Below are positions 1 through 7,678 of a stretch of DNA of 64,000 nt, piece after piece. Numbering within the stretch: the stretch's first letter is position 1; the number at the start of each line of letters is the position of its first letter. The DNA comes from GCA-2687025 sp964473525 (lineage in GTDB: Bacteria; Poribacteria; WGA-4E; GCA-2687025). The notes below the pieces were generated by a model, which saw only the letters and a program-made list of their open reading frames with translations, was not told the origin of the DNA and did no database searches. Where the stretch lies: assembly GCA_964473525.1 (NCBI GenBank), contig CAYYPK010000011.1, positions 62,001 through 126,000 of the forward strand, written 5' to 3'. Made by a program: the position numbers and the translations under genes.

Positions 1-217
1 CGAGACGGTGGTCGTAGGCCGCGCGGTCAGCCGTCCGTGGTCGCAGTTCGTTGCCTGTTTCAGAGATTCCGACGCCGTCTTCCTCAGCCCCACCGGCCTG
101 TCTACCGGCCTGGCGCGTTTCCGAGGCATGACCGTCTTCCTACCACCCGACGGTGATGACGTAGCTGCCCAGATAGAGCATTATGTGACCGCCGGACGCG
201 AGGACAGTGGAGCGTGA
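1..217 (+). CDS. 3' end of an unrecognised protein (partial)
   Basis: The reading frame is open from the first base and ends with TGA at 215-217, so only the C-terminal 71 or so residues are visible. A GTG at position 8 could serve as a start but nothing shows that it does. The peptide contains a SRPWSQFVACFRDSDAVFLS stretch and a hydrophobic MTVFLPP strand; I do not recognise the family. It lies 3 bases before the next gene in the same direction, which suggests it is the upstream member of the operon that includes the MutL-like ATPase. No function is proposed. Confidence 0.5.
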   Translation, partial: ETVVVGRAVSRPWSQFVACFRDSDAVFLSPTGLSTGLARFRGMTVFLPPDGDDVAAQIEHYVTAGREDSGA

Positions 218-220
218 CCC

Positions 221-622
221 GTGCGCGACATACTGCCGATCTCCGCCGACGACATTGACGACGATGAGGCGGACGCCTTGCTGGACAAGATCGCGGACGG
301 CATCGTGCGCCGGCGCCTCGCCGTTCCCGCGGTTCTCTTCCTTGAGACGTGCAAGCCGCTGAACTTCGTTGGCAGTCAGGCGATGATGGCGTTCCACCCG
401 TTCGTGACCGCGTTCGTGAAGGGCGACGAGTTCCGCAAGGTGGCGCTCCTCATGGAGAAGGACGCCAACGTCGAGGAACTGCTGCAACGCATCGAACGCC
501 GCGAAGGCTCCGCTACGGCGGACGCCGAACGCGCTACGCCCCCGAAGAGCGGGAAGGTGGCTCGGTTGTGGCAACGAGTAACGGGCAGGTCGGGAGAGTC
601 AGGGGCGAACGCAGATGAGTGA
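221..622 (+). CDS. Conserved small hypothetical protein upstream of the MutL-like gene
   Basis: A 133-residue soluble protein with a GTG start. It has an acidic N-terminus (SADDIDDDEADALLDKIADG), a central conserved-looking segment (FLETCKPLNFVGSQAMMAFHP) and a basic C-terminus. No signal peptide or membrane segment is seen, and I cannot assign a family with confidence. The start is 3 bases after the previous stop and the end overlaps the next start by 8 bases (ATG at 615, TGA at 620-622), so translational coupling to the MutL-like protein is likely. An operon partner role is inferred from position only. Confidence 0.7.
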   Translation: MRDILPISADDIDDDEADALLDKIADGIVRRRLAVPAVLFLETCKPLNFVGSQAMMAFHPFVTAFVKGDEFRKVALLMEKDANVEELLQRIERREGSATADAERATPPKSGKVARLWQRVTGRSGESGANADE

Positions 623-2414
623 CGCGCGGAGTTTCCTGGCGACCGACTGCGGCAGCACGACCACCAAGGCCATCCTCATCGAACACGACGGAGCCGAGTA
701 CCGACTGAAGGTGCGCGGCGAGTCACCTACCACCGTCGAAGCCCCCGTCGAGGACGTGACCGTTGGCGCGCGGAACGCCATCACCGAAGTCGAAGAGCTG
801 GCCGGCCGCCCGCTCCTGCGGGACGGCGAGGTCATCAAGCCGACATCCAACGGCGAGGGCGTAGACGCGTACATCTCAACCAGTAGCGCCGGTGGTGGGC
901 TACAGATGATGGTCGCGGGCGTCGTGCGTAACATGACCGCCGAAAGCGCGGAACGCGCCGCTCTTGGCGCAGGCGCCATAGTCATGGACGTCGTGGCGGC
1001 TAACGACAAGCGGCTCCCGCACGAGAAGATAGAACAGATTCGTCGCCTTCGTCCCGACATGATCCTGCTGTCGGGCGGCATCGACGGCGGTACGACAACG
1101 CACGTCGCGGAACTTGCCGAACTCATTGCGGCCGCGAACCCGACCCCGCGCCTGGGCGTATCTTACGATCTCCCGGTGGTCTACGCGGGGAACGTCGACG
1201 CGCAGGCAGTAGTCCGCGAACGCTTGGACGGGAAGATGTCCCTCGAACTCGTGGACAACCTGCGTCCAACGATGGAACGCGAGAATCTGATGCCGGCGCG
1301 GCTGAAGATCCAGGACCAGTTCCTGGAGCACGTCATGGCGCACGCGCCTGGGTACCGCACGCTCATCGACTGGACGGACGCGCCGATCATGCCGACGCCC
1401 GGCGCGGTCGGCTACATGATGCAGACGATCGCCGAGGAACGGGGCATCGAGATCTTGGGCGTCGACATCGGCGGAGCTACGACGGATGTGTTCTCGGTGT
1501 TCCAGAGCGTGTTCAACCGCACCGTGAGCGCCAACCTGGGCATGAGCTACTCCGTGTCCAATGTCCTCGCGGAGACGGGCATTGAGAACGTCCTCCGCTG
1601 GGCTCCGTTCGACGTGGACGAACGCGACCTGCGCAACCGCATCAAGAACAAGATGATCCGGCCCACGACCATCCCGCAGACGCTCCGCGAACTTATCATC
1701 GAGCAGGCCATTGCCCGCGAGGCGCTCCGTCTGGCGTTGGATCAGCACAAGCGGCTCGCCACGGGCCTCCACGGCGTGCAGCAGCAGCGCACTATCGCCG
1801 ACGCGTTCACGCAGGGCGGAAGCGGGCAGTCGCTCGTGGACATGGCGACGCTGGACCTGGTGGTAGGGAGTGGCGGAGTGCTGTCACACGCGCCGCGTCG
1901 GCAGCAGGCGATGCTGATGATGATTGACGCGTTCGAGCCCGTGGGCTTCACGGAGCTCGCCGTGGACTCCATCTTCATGATGCCGCAACTCGGCGTGCTG
2001 GCACAGGTGAACGAGACGGCAGCCATGCACGTGTTCAACCGGGACTGCCTGATCCATCTCGGCAGCGTCATCGCCCCGCAGGGCGAGGGCGTCGGCGACT
2101 CCGCTTTGCGTGTCGTCGCCACGCTGCCGGACGGGTCGGCGATCGACGACCGTGTGCCGGCTGGCGAAATCCGCGCGTACCCACTGCCGGAGGGCGCCAC
2201 CGCGCAAGTCGACGTGACGCCCGAGGGTGGCTTTGACATGGGCGAGGGGCGAGGCCACGCGGTTCGGAGGCAGGCGAGTGGGGGCGTGGTCGGGCTCGTT
2301 GTCGACACGCGTGGGCGGCCGCTCAAGCTGTCCGATGACCCCTCGACCCGCCGCGCGTCCCTGAGCCGGTGGTACGACACGCTCGACATGTATCCATCGA
2401 CGACGGCACGCTGA
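615..2414 (+). CDS. MutL/GlmL-family ATPase-like protein (glutamate mutase accessory type)
   Basis: A 599-residue protein. The N-terminal FLATDCGSTTTKAILIEHDG is the phosphate-1 motif of the actin-like ATPase fold as found in GlmL/MutL, the protein encoded with B12-dependent methylaspartate (glutamate) mutase in clostridia. A second nucleotide-binding signature, ILGVDIGGATTDVFSVFQ, lies near residue 285, and glycine-rich loops such as LLSGGIDGGTTTH are also present. The family is proposed to act as a chaperone or reactivase, but this is poorly established. No mutase subunit genes are in the window, so the partner here is unknown. The gene is embedded in a tight operon with two small unknown genes before it and a KOW-containing protein 12 bases after it. 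Confidence 0.75.
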   Translation: MSDARSFLATDCGSTTTKAILIEHDGAEYRLKVRGESPTTVEAPVEDVTVGARNAITEVEELAGRPLLRDGEVIKPTSNGEGVDAYISTSSAGGGLQMMVAGVVRNMTAESAERAALGAGAIVMDVVAANDKRLPHEKIEQIRRLRPDMILLSGGIDGGTTTHVAELAELIAAANPTPRLGVSYDLPVVYAGNVDAQAVVRERLDGKMSLELVDNLRPTMERENLMPARLKIQDQFLEHVMAHAPGYRTLIDWTDAPIMPTPGAVGYMMQTIAEERGIEILGVDIGGATTDVFSVFQSVFNRTVSANLGMSYSVSNVLAETGIENVLRWAPFDVDERDLRNRIKNKMIRPTTIPQTLRELIIEQAIAREALRLALDQHKRLATGLHGVQQQRTIADAFTQGGSGQSLVDMATLDLVVGSGGVLSHAPRRQQAMLMMIDAFEPVGFTELAVDSIFMMPQLGVLAQVNETAAMHVFNRDCLIHLGSVIAPQGEGVGDSALRVVATLPDGSAIDDRVPAGEIRAYPLPEGATAQVDVTPEGGFDMGEGRGHAVRRQASGGVVGLVVDTRGRPLKLSDDPSTRRASLSRWYDTLDMYPSTTAR

Positions 2415-2426
2415 CGGAGGACGCGC

Positions 2427-3545
2427 ATGGCGCAGGCGTACACACCGGGTCTGGCGGTGTCACCGGGCACGACGATCCGCAAGGAGCGGAAGCTGCCTCT
2501 CCCGGGGGCGGTGCTCGTGGATGTCGGCGACGCCGTCGAGGCGGACACTGTCGTCGCGACGACGCGCCTGCCCGGCGACGTGCATCTCATCAACGTGGCG
2601 AACGCGCTCAGCATCCCCGAGAGCGATGTCGAGCGTCACCTCGTGGTGAAGAAGGGCATGTCGGTAGCCGCGGACGACATCATCGCGGAGACGCAAGGCC
2701 TCTTTGGCCTGTTCAAGTCTCAGTGCCGCGCTCCCGTGGCTGGCGTCCTCGAGAGCGTCTCGACCGTGACGGGTCAAGCAGTACTCAGGGAGCCGCCGAC
2801 GCCGCTCGAGGTGCACGGATATGCGCGTGGCGAGGTCGTCGAGGCTCTCGGTGGCGAAGGCGTCGTCGTGCAGATCCACGGCGCATACGTGCAGGGCATC
2901 ATCGGCCTGGGGGGCGAGGCGGTTGGTGAGCTTGCCGTCGGGGTTGGCGGCCCCGGCGACCCGCTCGAGGCGTCCGCGTTGCGCGAGGAGCACCGAGGGA
3001 AGGTCGTCGTTGGCGGCGGGCGCGTCCAGACGGAGGCGGTACGCCGCGCGCGGGAGTTGGGTGTGACCGCCCTCGTCACCGGAGGCATCGACGACGCCGA
3101 CCTGCGCGAGTTGCTAGGGTACGAGCTTGGCGTCGCCATCACCGGCACCGAGGAGATCGGCGTCACCCTCGTCATCACCGAGGGGTTTGGCGAGGTCGCC
3201 ATGGCACGGCGGACGTTCGATCTGCTGACGTCTCACGTTGGCGCGACCGCATCGGTGAACGGCGCTACGCAGATCCGCGCGGGCGTGCTGCGGCCTGAGA
3301 TCGTCATACCCCTGGGAGCGTCGGACGAACAGGGCCTCGCCGCCGGGCCGATGATTCTCGAAATCGGAGCGTCCGTCCGGGCGATACGCGACCCGCACTT
3401 CGGACAGGTCGGGCGCGTCGTCGACCTGCCTGTCGACCTCGCGGTGATCGAGACCGAGGCGCGTGTGCGCACCGCCGAGGTCGAGTTCGAGGACGGGAGC
3501 CGCGCCACGCTGCCGCGCGCGAACATCGAACTGATGGCGGGCTAG
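2427..3545 (+). CDS. Conserved hypothetical protein, barrel-sandwich-like N-terminus and KOW-like C-terminus
   Basis: A 372-residue soluble protein starting 12 bases after the MutL-like gene with a GGAGG-type ribosome site upstream (ACGGAGGACGCGC). The first 130 residues contain repeated short motifs (LPGAVLVDVGDAVEADTVVA, RAPVAGVLESVSTVTGQAV) that resemble the biotinyl/lipoyl-like barrel-sandwich found at the start of RnfC-type proteins. The middle is glycine-rich. The C-terminal 45 residues (HFGQVGRVVDLP... to SRATLPRANIELMAG) look like a KOW/SH3 module. I know of no experimentally defined function; the consistent neighbour is the MutL-like ATPase, so the two may form one system. The domain assignments are by eye. 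Confidence 0.6.
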   Translation: MAQAYTPGLAVSPGTTIRKERKLPLPGAVLVDVGDAVEADTVVATTRLPGDVHLINVANALSIPESDVERHLVVKKGMSVAADDIIAETQGLFGLFKSQCRAPVAGVLESVSTVTGQAVLREPPTPLEVHGYARGEVVEALGGEGVVVQIHGAYVQGIIGLGGEAVGELAVGVGGPGDPLEASALREEHRGKVVVGGGRVQTEAVRRARELGVTALVTGGIDDADLRELLGYELGVAITGTEEIGVTLVITEGFGEVAMARRTFDLLTSHVGATASVNGATQIRAGVLRPEIVIPLGASDEQGLAAGPMILEIGASVRAIRDPHFGQVGRVVDLPVDLAVIETEARVRTAEVEFEDGSRATLPRANIELMAG

Positions 3546-3634
3546 AAGAGGCGCGCGTTTGACGGCGACGGGTCATCTGCCGTATCTACCGGAGAGGCAA
3601 CCTTGAACCCAGACGCATAGAGGTCTACGCATTG

Positions 3635-4195
3635 ATGAAGCTTCTCAAGCCGTGGTGGATCGCTGTGGCGTCCGTGGCTATCGTCCTTGGGGCGTGGTCG
3701 GTGTCCCGTGCGGAGGGAACGGACGACCACGGCCCCGAGCACCCGAACGTGGGCGACCCCGCGCCCGCATTCGCCCTCGCGAGCGCCAGCTGCGAGACCG
3801 TTGCGTTGGAAGACTACGCCGGCCAGCCCGTGGCGGTCGTCTTCTACCGAGGCCAATGGTGACCAACCTGTCGCAAGCAGCTCGGTGGGCTGCAAAAAGT
3901 CTACGCGGACATCCAGGAGATGGGCGCGGAGCTCATCACGATAAGCGTCGACCGTCTCGACAAGGCGCGCGGTACCGTCAAGAAGCAGAAGCTGACGTTT
4001 CCAGTCCTGAGCGACGCGAACGGGGACGCCGTGAGGGCGTACAATGTCCTCAACGAGTCCGCCAACATCGCCCGCGTCGCGACGTTCATCGTCGACGGCG
4101 ACGGCGTGATCACGTATCGGTACGTTGGGGCCAACAAGAGCGACCGGCCGACCGCGAAGGTCATCCTCGAGCAACTCGCGGTGGCGAAGGGCTAG
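3635..4195 (+). CDS. Exported peroxiredoxin-like selenoprotein with in-frame TGA (U-P-T-C)
   Basis: A 186-residue AhpC/TSA-type thioredoxin-fold protein if TGA at 3860-3862 is read as selenocysteine (residue 76). Upstream of the TGA the frame gives a signal or anchor segment (WWIAVASVAIVLGAWSVS) and the redoxin start GDPAPAFALASASCETV up to VVFYRGQW. Downstream the same frame continues PTCRKQLGGLQKVYADIQ and then LTFPVLSDANGDAVRAYNV, the normal fold of the family, ending at TAG 4193-4195. Cysteine homologues have FYRGxWCPxC, so the TGA replaces the first redox cysteine and leaves U-x-x-C. A GGU-loop hairpin follows 21 nt after the TGA. ATG 3635 is preferred to TTG 3632. It probably works in the periplasm as a thiol peroxidase or disulfide oxidoreductase; the substrate is unknown. 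A conventional caller would split it into two short genes. Confidence 0.85.
3877..3893 (+). promoter_or_regulatory. Putative bacterial SECIS hairpin of the first selenoprotein
   Basis: A seven-pair stem, 3877-3883 (GCAGCTC) with 3887-3893 (GGGCTGC), closes a GGT triloop at 3884-3886. One pair is U-G. The loop begins 22 nt after the last base of the TGA, inside the coding sequence. Known bacterial SECIS elements have a short apical loop with a G in its first two positions, placed about 16-37 nt after UGA, and bind SelB there. The same geometry recurs in the second gene. Confidence 0.75.
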
Positions 4196-4200
4196 CGCAC

Positions 4201-4830
4201 ATGTCGAGAGGAACTAGGCGAGAGGACGGCGCGGCGGCGCTGGCGCTCCTGGCGGCAGTGACTCTCGCTCTGTTGTCCGTGTCGGCGCACGCCGCGCGCG
4301 AGGGCGATGCCGCTCCGGCTTTCCAGCTCCCCGACACGATGGAGGAGTTGGTAAGTCTGGAGGACTATGCAGGTGACCCAGTCGTGCTGGTGTTCTACCG
4401 CGGCTTCTTCTGACCGTGGTGCAACGAGCAACTCGGTGAGTTGCAGGACAGCTTCGCGGACTTCCAGGCGAACGACATCGGGCTGCTCGCAATCAGCGTC
4501 GACCCGCCTGGTGTCGCGGCGAGGATGCGTGACGCGCGCGACCTGACGTTTCCGCTGCTGAGCGACCAAGACGCCGCCACCATCAAGGCGTATGATGTGC
4601 AGCATCCTCTGCTGAACCTGGCGCTACCAGCGGTGTTCGTGCTGGACTCGGAGGGCGTCATCAGATGGGTGCAGGTGGGCGCGCACAAGCAAGATCGCGC
4701 GCCGACCGACCAGGTGCTGGCAGCCGCGCTGGCCGTGGCCGGAGGCGGTGAGGAAGTTGGCGCCCCACGCGCCGTGTGGCCCGCGGGCAAGGCGGCAACC
4801 ACATGGGCGAACGTCAAGGCGGGCGACTGA
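4201..4830 (+). CDS. Second exported peroxiredoxin-like selenoprotein with in-frame TGA (U-P-W-C)
   Basis: A 209-residue redoxin-domain protein if TGA at 4411-4413 is read as selenocysteine (residue 71). A Sec signal peptide (AALALLAAVTLALLSVSAHA) precedes GDAAPAFQLPDTMEELVSL and VVLVFYRGFF. After the TGA the frame continues PWCNEQLGELQDSFADFQ, LTFPLLSDQDAATIKAYDV and an extra C-terminal tail of about 30 residues. The redox motif is U-x-x-C, as in the neighbouring gene, to which it is clearly related. The start lies 5 bases after the first gene's stop, so the two are probably one transcript arisen by tandem duplication. A perfect GGU-loop hairpin lies at the same distance from the TGA as in the first gene. 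The likely site is the periplasm; the physiological electron donor is not visible here. Confidence 0.85.
4428..4444 (+). promoter_or_regulatory. Putative bacterial SECIS hairpin of the second selenoprotein
   Basis: A perfect seven-pair Watson-Crick stem, 4428-4434 (GCAACTC) with 4438-4444 (GAGTTGC), closes a GGT triloop at 4435-4437. The loop starts 22 nt after the TGA, exactly as in the first gene. Compared with that gene one G-C pair has become A-U and one U-G has become U-A, so pairing is kept despite base changes in both arms. Confidence 0.78.
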
Positions 4831-4909
4831 GCGAGCGTCCGCGAGCTGAGAGACCCGTGATGTCCGCGACGGATCCGCGACTCGGTGGCCCGCGTCTCGA
4901 GCCACGGCC

Positions 4910-5890
4910 ATGAGGGTGGTCCGCGTGGAGACGCCCTCACGCCTCCACTTCGGCCTCATCGACCTCAACGGCGCCGTGGGCCGCATCGACGGCAGCATCG
5001 GCCTCGCGTTGGATGACCCAGGATTCACCCTAGTAGCGCGCGAGGCGGCCGAGCCATCGGTCACCGGCGCCGGCCCCCACGACGCGCGCGCGTTGGCCAC
5101 GCTGGAACGCCTGCAGGTCGCGTGGGGTGTGGGCAGCGCGTCGCTGGATTTCAGGAGCGTCGTGCCGCTTCACTCAGGGCTTGGCGCGGGTACCCAACTC
5201 ATCCTCGCCGTCATGCACGCCCTCGCCGCCATCTACGACGTCACACTGTCGGAAGAGGACGTGATGCGTCTGTCGGGACGGGGCGGGGCATCCGGCATCG
5301 GACTGCACGCCTTCCTGTGCGGCGGCTTCATCGTAGACGGCGGCCATCGCTTCCCTGAGCGCAAGCAGTCCTACCTTCCGTCCGCCGCCTCGTCAGAGGC
5401 CGGCGTTGGCCCCTTGCTCGTGCGGCACGACTTCCCAGCGTGGGACATACTGCTGGTGGTTCCGAAGGGGCGGCACATCTCGGGGGAGGAGGAGGTGCGT
5501 CTGTTCCAGGGGCTCTGTCCCATGCCTCTGGAAGCCGGGGGGACCATATGTCACGAGCTTGTCATGGGCATGCTGCCGGCTCTCGTCGAGGGCGACGCGC
5601 GCGCCTTCGCACGCTCTCTCCAGCGGTCGCAGGCGGTCGGCTGGAAGGACGTCGAGATCGATGCGCAAGGCGATGTCGTGCGCAGGACGATAGAGTTCGC
5701 GCGCGATTGTGGCGCGTACGGCGCCGCGATGAGCAGCTGGGGCCCGGCGACCGCCGTGTTCGCGGAGGACGTGTCCGCGCTGAAAGTGAAGATGGACGGC
5801 TTCCTGGAGTCCCTCCCGTGTGGAGGCGTGTCGCTCGTAACGAGAGCGAACAACACCGGAGCGCGAGTCACGGTCGATGACGCTGCTTGA
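4910..5890 (+). CDS. Beta-ribofuranosylaminobenzene 5'-phosphate synthase-like protein (GHMP superfamily)
   Basis: A 326-residue protein beginning VETPSRLHFGLIDLNGAVGR, the characteristic N-terminus of beta-RFAP synthase. It has the GHMP glycine-rich ATP-like loop HSGLGAGTQLILAV near residue 90 and GRGGASGIGLHAFLCGGFIV near residue 125. Archaeal beta-RFAP synthase condenses a para-substituted benzoate with PRPP, releasing CO2, in tetrahydromethanopterin synthesis; some bacteria that make H4MPT also have it. No other methanopterin gene is visible nearby, so the substrate here may differ. The end overlaps the nitroreductase gene by 14 bases, suggesting coupling. The family call is good; the exact reaction is less sure. 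Confidence 0.75.
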   Translation: MRVVRVETPSRLHFGLIDLNGAVGRIDGSIGLALDDPGFTLVAREAAEPSVTGAGPHDARALATLERLQVAWGVGSASLDFRSVVPLHSGLGAGTQLILAVMHALAAIYDVTLSEEDVMRLSGRGGASGIGLHAFLCGGFIVDGGHRFPERKQSYLPSAASSEAGVGPLLVRHDFPAWDILLVVPKGRHISGEEEVRLFQGLCPMPLEAGGTICHELVMGMLPALVEGDARAFARSLQRSQAVGWKDVEIDAQGDVVRRTIEFARDCGAYGAAMSSWGPATAVFAEDVSALKVKMDGFLESLPCGGVSLVTRANNTGARVTVDDAA

Positions 5891-6647
5891 TCTCGCGCGT
5901 TCCAGACGCAGTCAGCGGGCCGACTTCCTCGCACGGCCGGTTAGCGACGAGGACGTCGAGTACCTCGCCGAGGCGGCTCGCTGGGCGCCCTCACCGTTCA
6001 ACGTGCAGCCGTGGGCGTTGCTCTTCGTGACGGAGCAGGACGCCAAAGCCGGCCTGGGCGCGCTGTCGCGCGAGTGCACGGTGCAGCAGCTCAAGAGCCC
6101 AGGCTTCGTCGAGGATGTCTCGCGGTGGACAAGCGTGACGGAGGACGAGTGGCGGGCGCGCGGAGACGGCGTCTTCCTCGGCGACCAGCTCGATGAGTCC
6201 AGCCTGGCCGGCGTGGTGGCGCCCTTCCTGATGAAGCACACGACGGCCGCGTCCGTGCTGGCCAAGCTTGGGGCCGGCCACGGCCCGGGCAAGGCCACAC
6301 AGCGTCTCCTCACCGAGGCCCCCCTGGTGTGCGTTGTGTTCCGCGATGGGAGACGCGAGTCGCCCGGAGAGAACGGCGCCACGTGGACGGCCCTGGCGAT
6401 CGGCGCCATGTTCCAGAATCTGCTGCTCGCCGCAACCGAGCGGGGGATCGGCGCGCAGTTCGTGTGCACGGCGCTGGAAACCGGCGAGGGACGGCGTCGC
6501 GTCGGCCAGCTCCTCGGAGCGCCCGACGCCCTGGATCCGATACTCATCCTGCGCATGGGCTACCTATCACCTGACAGCGCGAAGACGTCTGTCCGGCGGC
6601 CGCGCGAGGCGTTCGTCGGACGCGAGCGATTCGAGGAGGACGCGTGA
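5877..6647 (+). CDS. Nitroreductase family protein
   Basis: A 256-residue FMN-dependent oxidoreductase. The N-terminal RSRRSQRADFLARPVSDEDV and AARWAPSPFNVQPWALLFV segments are the phosphate-binding and flavin-contact signatures of the nitroreductase fold. The C-terminal ALAIGAMFQNLLLAATERG with a GxG-type turn (ERGIGAQFV) is the dimer and FMN-binding helix region. Members reduce nitroaromatics, quinones or enones with NAD(P)H, but some modify flavins or amino acids. The substrate cannot be told from sequence. It overlaps the GHMP gene before it and the alcohol dehydrogenase after it by one base (TGATG), so the three are probably co-translated. Confidence 0.85.
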   Translation: MTLLDLARSRRSQRADFLARPVSDEDVEYLAEAARWAPSPFNVQPWALLFVTEQDAKAGLGALSRECTVQQLKSPGFVEDVSRWTSVTEDEWRARGDGVFLGDQLDESSLAGVVAPFLMKHTTAASVLAKLGAGHGPGKATQRLLTEAPLVCVVFRDGRRESPGENGATWTALAIGAMFQNLLLAATERGIGAQFVCTALETGEGRRRVGQLLGAPDALDPILILRMGYLSPDSAKTSVRRPREAFVGRERFEEDA

Positions 6648-7678
6648 TGCGGGCCGTTGTGTTTCGCGAAGCCGGGGAGCCGCTCGCGCTCGAGGAGCGG
6701 CCCACGCCGACGCTCGACGACGGAGACGTGCTGCTCGAAATCGACCTCTGCGGAGTCTGCGCCTCCGACCTCATGGCCATCGACGGCGTCGTGACCGACT
6801 ACTCGCCTCCCGTCGTGTTGGGGCACGAAATCGCCGCGCGCGTGGTGGAGAGCCGGGATTCGTCCGTGCAGGTCGGTACGGCGACGAGCGTCAACCCGAT
6901 GATCTCCTGCGACGTGTGTCCCGCGTGCCAGCGCGGCGAGCACAAGTACTGCCCTGAGCTCTACGGCATCGGCCACGACATCGACGGTGGGTTCGCGGAT
7001 CTAATGGTCGTCCCGCGCCCGCTGGTCGAGCAGGGAGGGCTGCTCACGGTCGACGACAGGGTCGCTCCCGAGCGGCTGATGTTCGTGGAGCCGCTCGGTT
7101 GCGTCATCAACGCGCTCACGGACACGCCCGCGCGCGACACGATGGCGGTGCTGGGAGCCGGGCCTATTGGCCTCCTCTTCACACAGCTCGCGGCCTCGGC
7201 CGGCGCGCGCGTGGCCGTCGTGGAACCGTTGGCGCATCGGCGCGCGGCGGCGGAGGCGTTCGGCGCCGATCTCGTCGTGGACGCGACGGACGAGGGCGTC
7301 GCGGTGTTGGTCGACGCAACCGACGGAGGCGCCGACACGGTGATCGTCGCGACCGACCACGAGAGCGCGCTGACGACCGCCTTCGATGCCGTGCGGCGCG
7401 GCGGCGCGATCAACTTCTTTGGGCTGGCGCCGGCAGGTCGCATGCTATCCGTCGAGCTGGAGCAATTGCACTTCCAGGGCCATCGGATATCGGCGTCGTG
7501 GGCGTTCTCACGCGACAGTTTGGCCGCCGCGCGCGATCTGATTCAGGCGGGTGGCATCGACCTGTCGCCCATGCCGTTCGACACGTACGACTTGGAGAGC
7601 ACTCAGGAGGCAGTGGCAGCCGCGCGTGATAGGCGCGGGGCGAAGGCCGTCATCGCCCCGAGCGCGGCCGGCTGGTGA
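6647..7678 (+). CDS. Zinc-dependent alcohol dehydrogenase (threonine/sorbitol dehydrogenase type)
   Basis: A 343-residue medium-chain dehydrogenase. CGVCASDLMAIDG and VVLGHEIAARVVE carry the catalytic zinc ligands, CDVCPACQRGEHKYC is the four-cysteine structural zinc lobe, and VLGAGPIGLLFTQLAASAG is the Rossmann NAD(P)-binding motif. The start is taken as ATG 6647, which overlaps the nitroreductase stop; a GTG just upstream is an alternative. The overall pattern is closest to L-threonine or polyol dehydrogenases, so the substrate is probably a sugar alcohol or similar secondary alcohol. Its 3' end overlaps the oppositely oriented DUF4091 gene by 29 bases. Confidence 0.88.
   Translation: MRAVVFREAGEPLALEERPTPTLDDGDVLLEIDLCGVCASDLMAIDGVVTDYSPPVVLGHEIAARVVESRDSSVQVGTATSVNPMISCDVCPACQRGEHKYCPELYGIGHDIDGGFADLMVVPRPLVEQGGLLTVDDRVAPERLMFVEPLGCVINALTDTPARDTMAVLGAGPIGLLFTQLAASAGARVAVVEPLAHRRAAAEAFGADLVVDATDEGVAVLVDATDGGADTVIVATDHESALTTAFDAVRRGGAINFFGLAPAGRMLSVELEQLHFQGHRISASWAFSRDSLAAARDLIQAGGIDLSPMPFDTYDLESTQEAVAAARDRRGAKAVIAPSAAGW

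Noticed and set aside
3632..3862. A 76-residue protein ending at TGA 3862, with a separate protein at 3920-4195
   Set aside because: The two parts are in the same frame and together make one redoxin fold. The TGA sits exactly at the redox cysteine and is followed by a SECIS-like hairpin.
3635..4830. General reassignment of TGA to an amino acid in this genome
   Set aside because: Many other genes in the window end in TGA, often in ATGA overlaps with the next start (for example 20476, 22261, 32857), so TGA is a normal stop here.
7099..7629. Arg/Gly-rich frame inside the alcohol dehydrogenase
   Set aside because: It is a compositional shadow of the zinc dehydrogenase.
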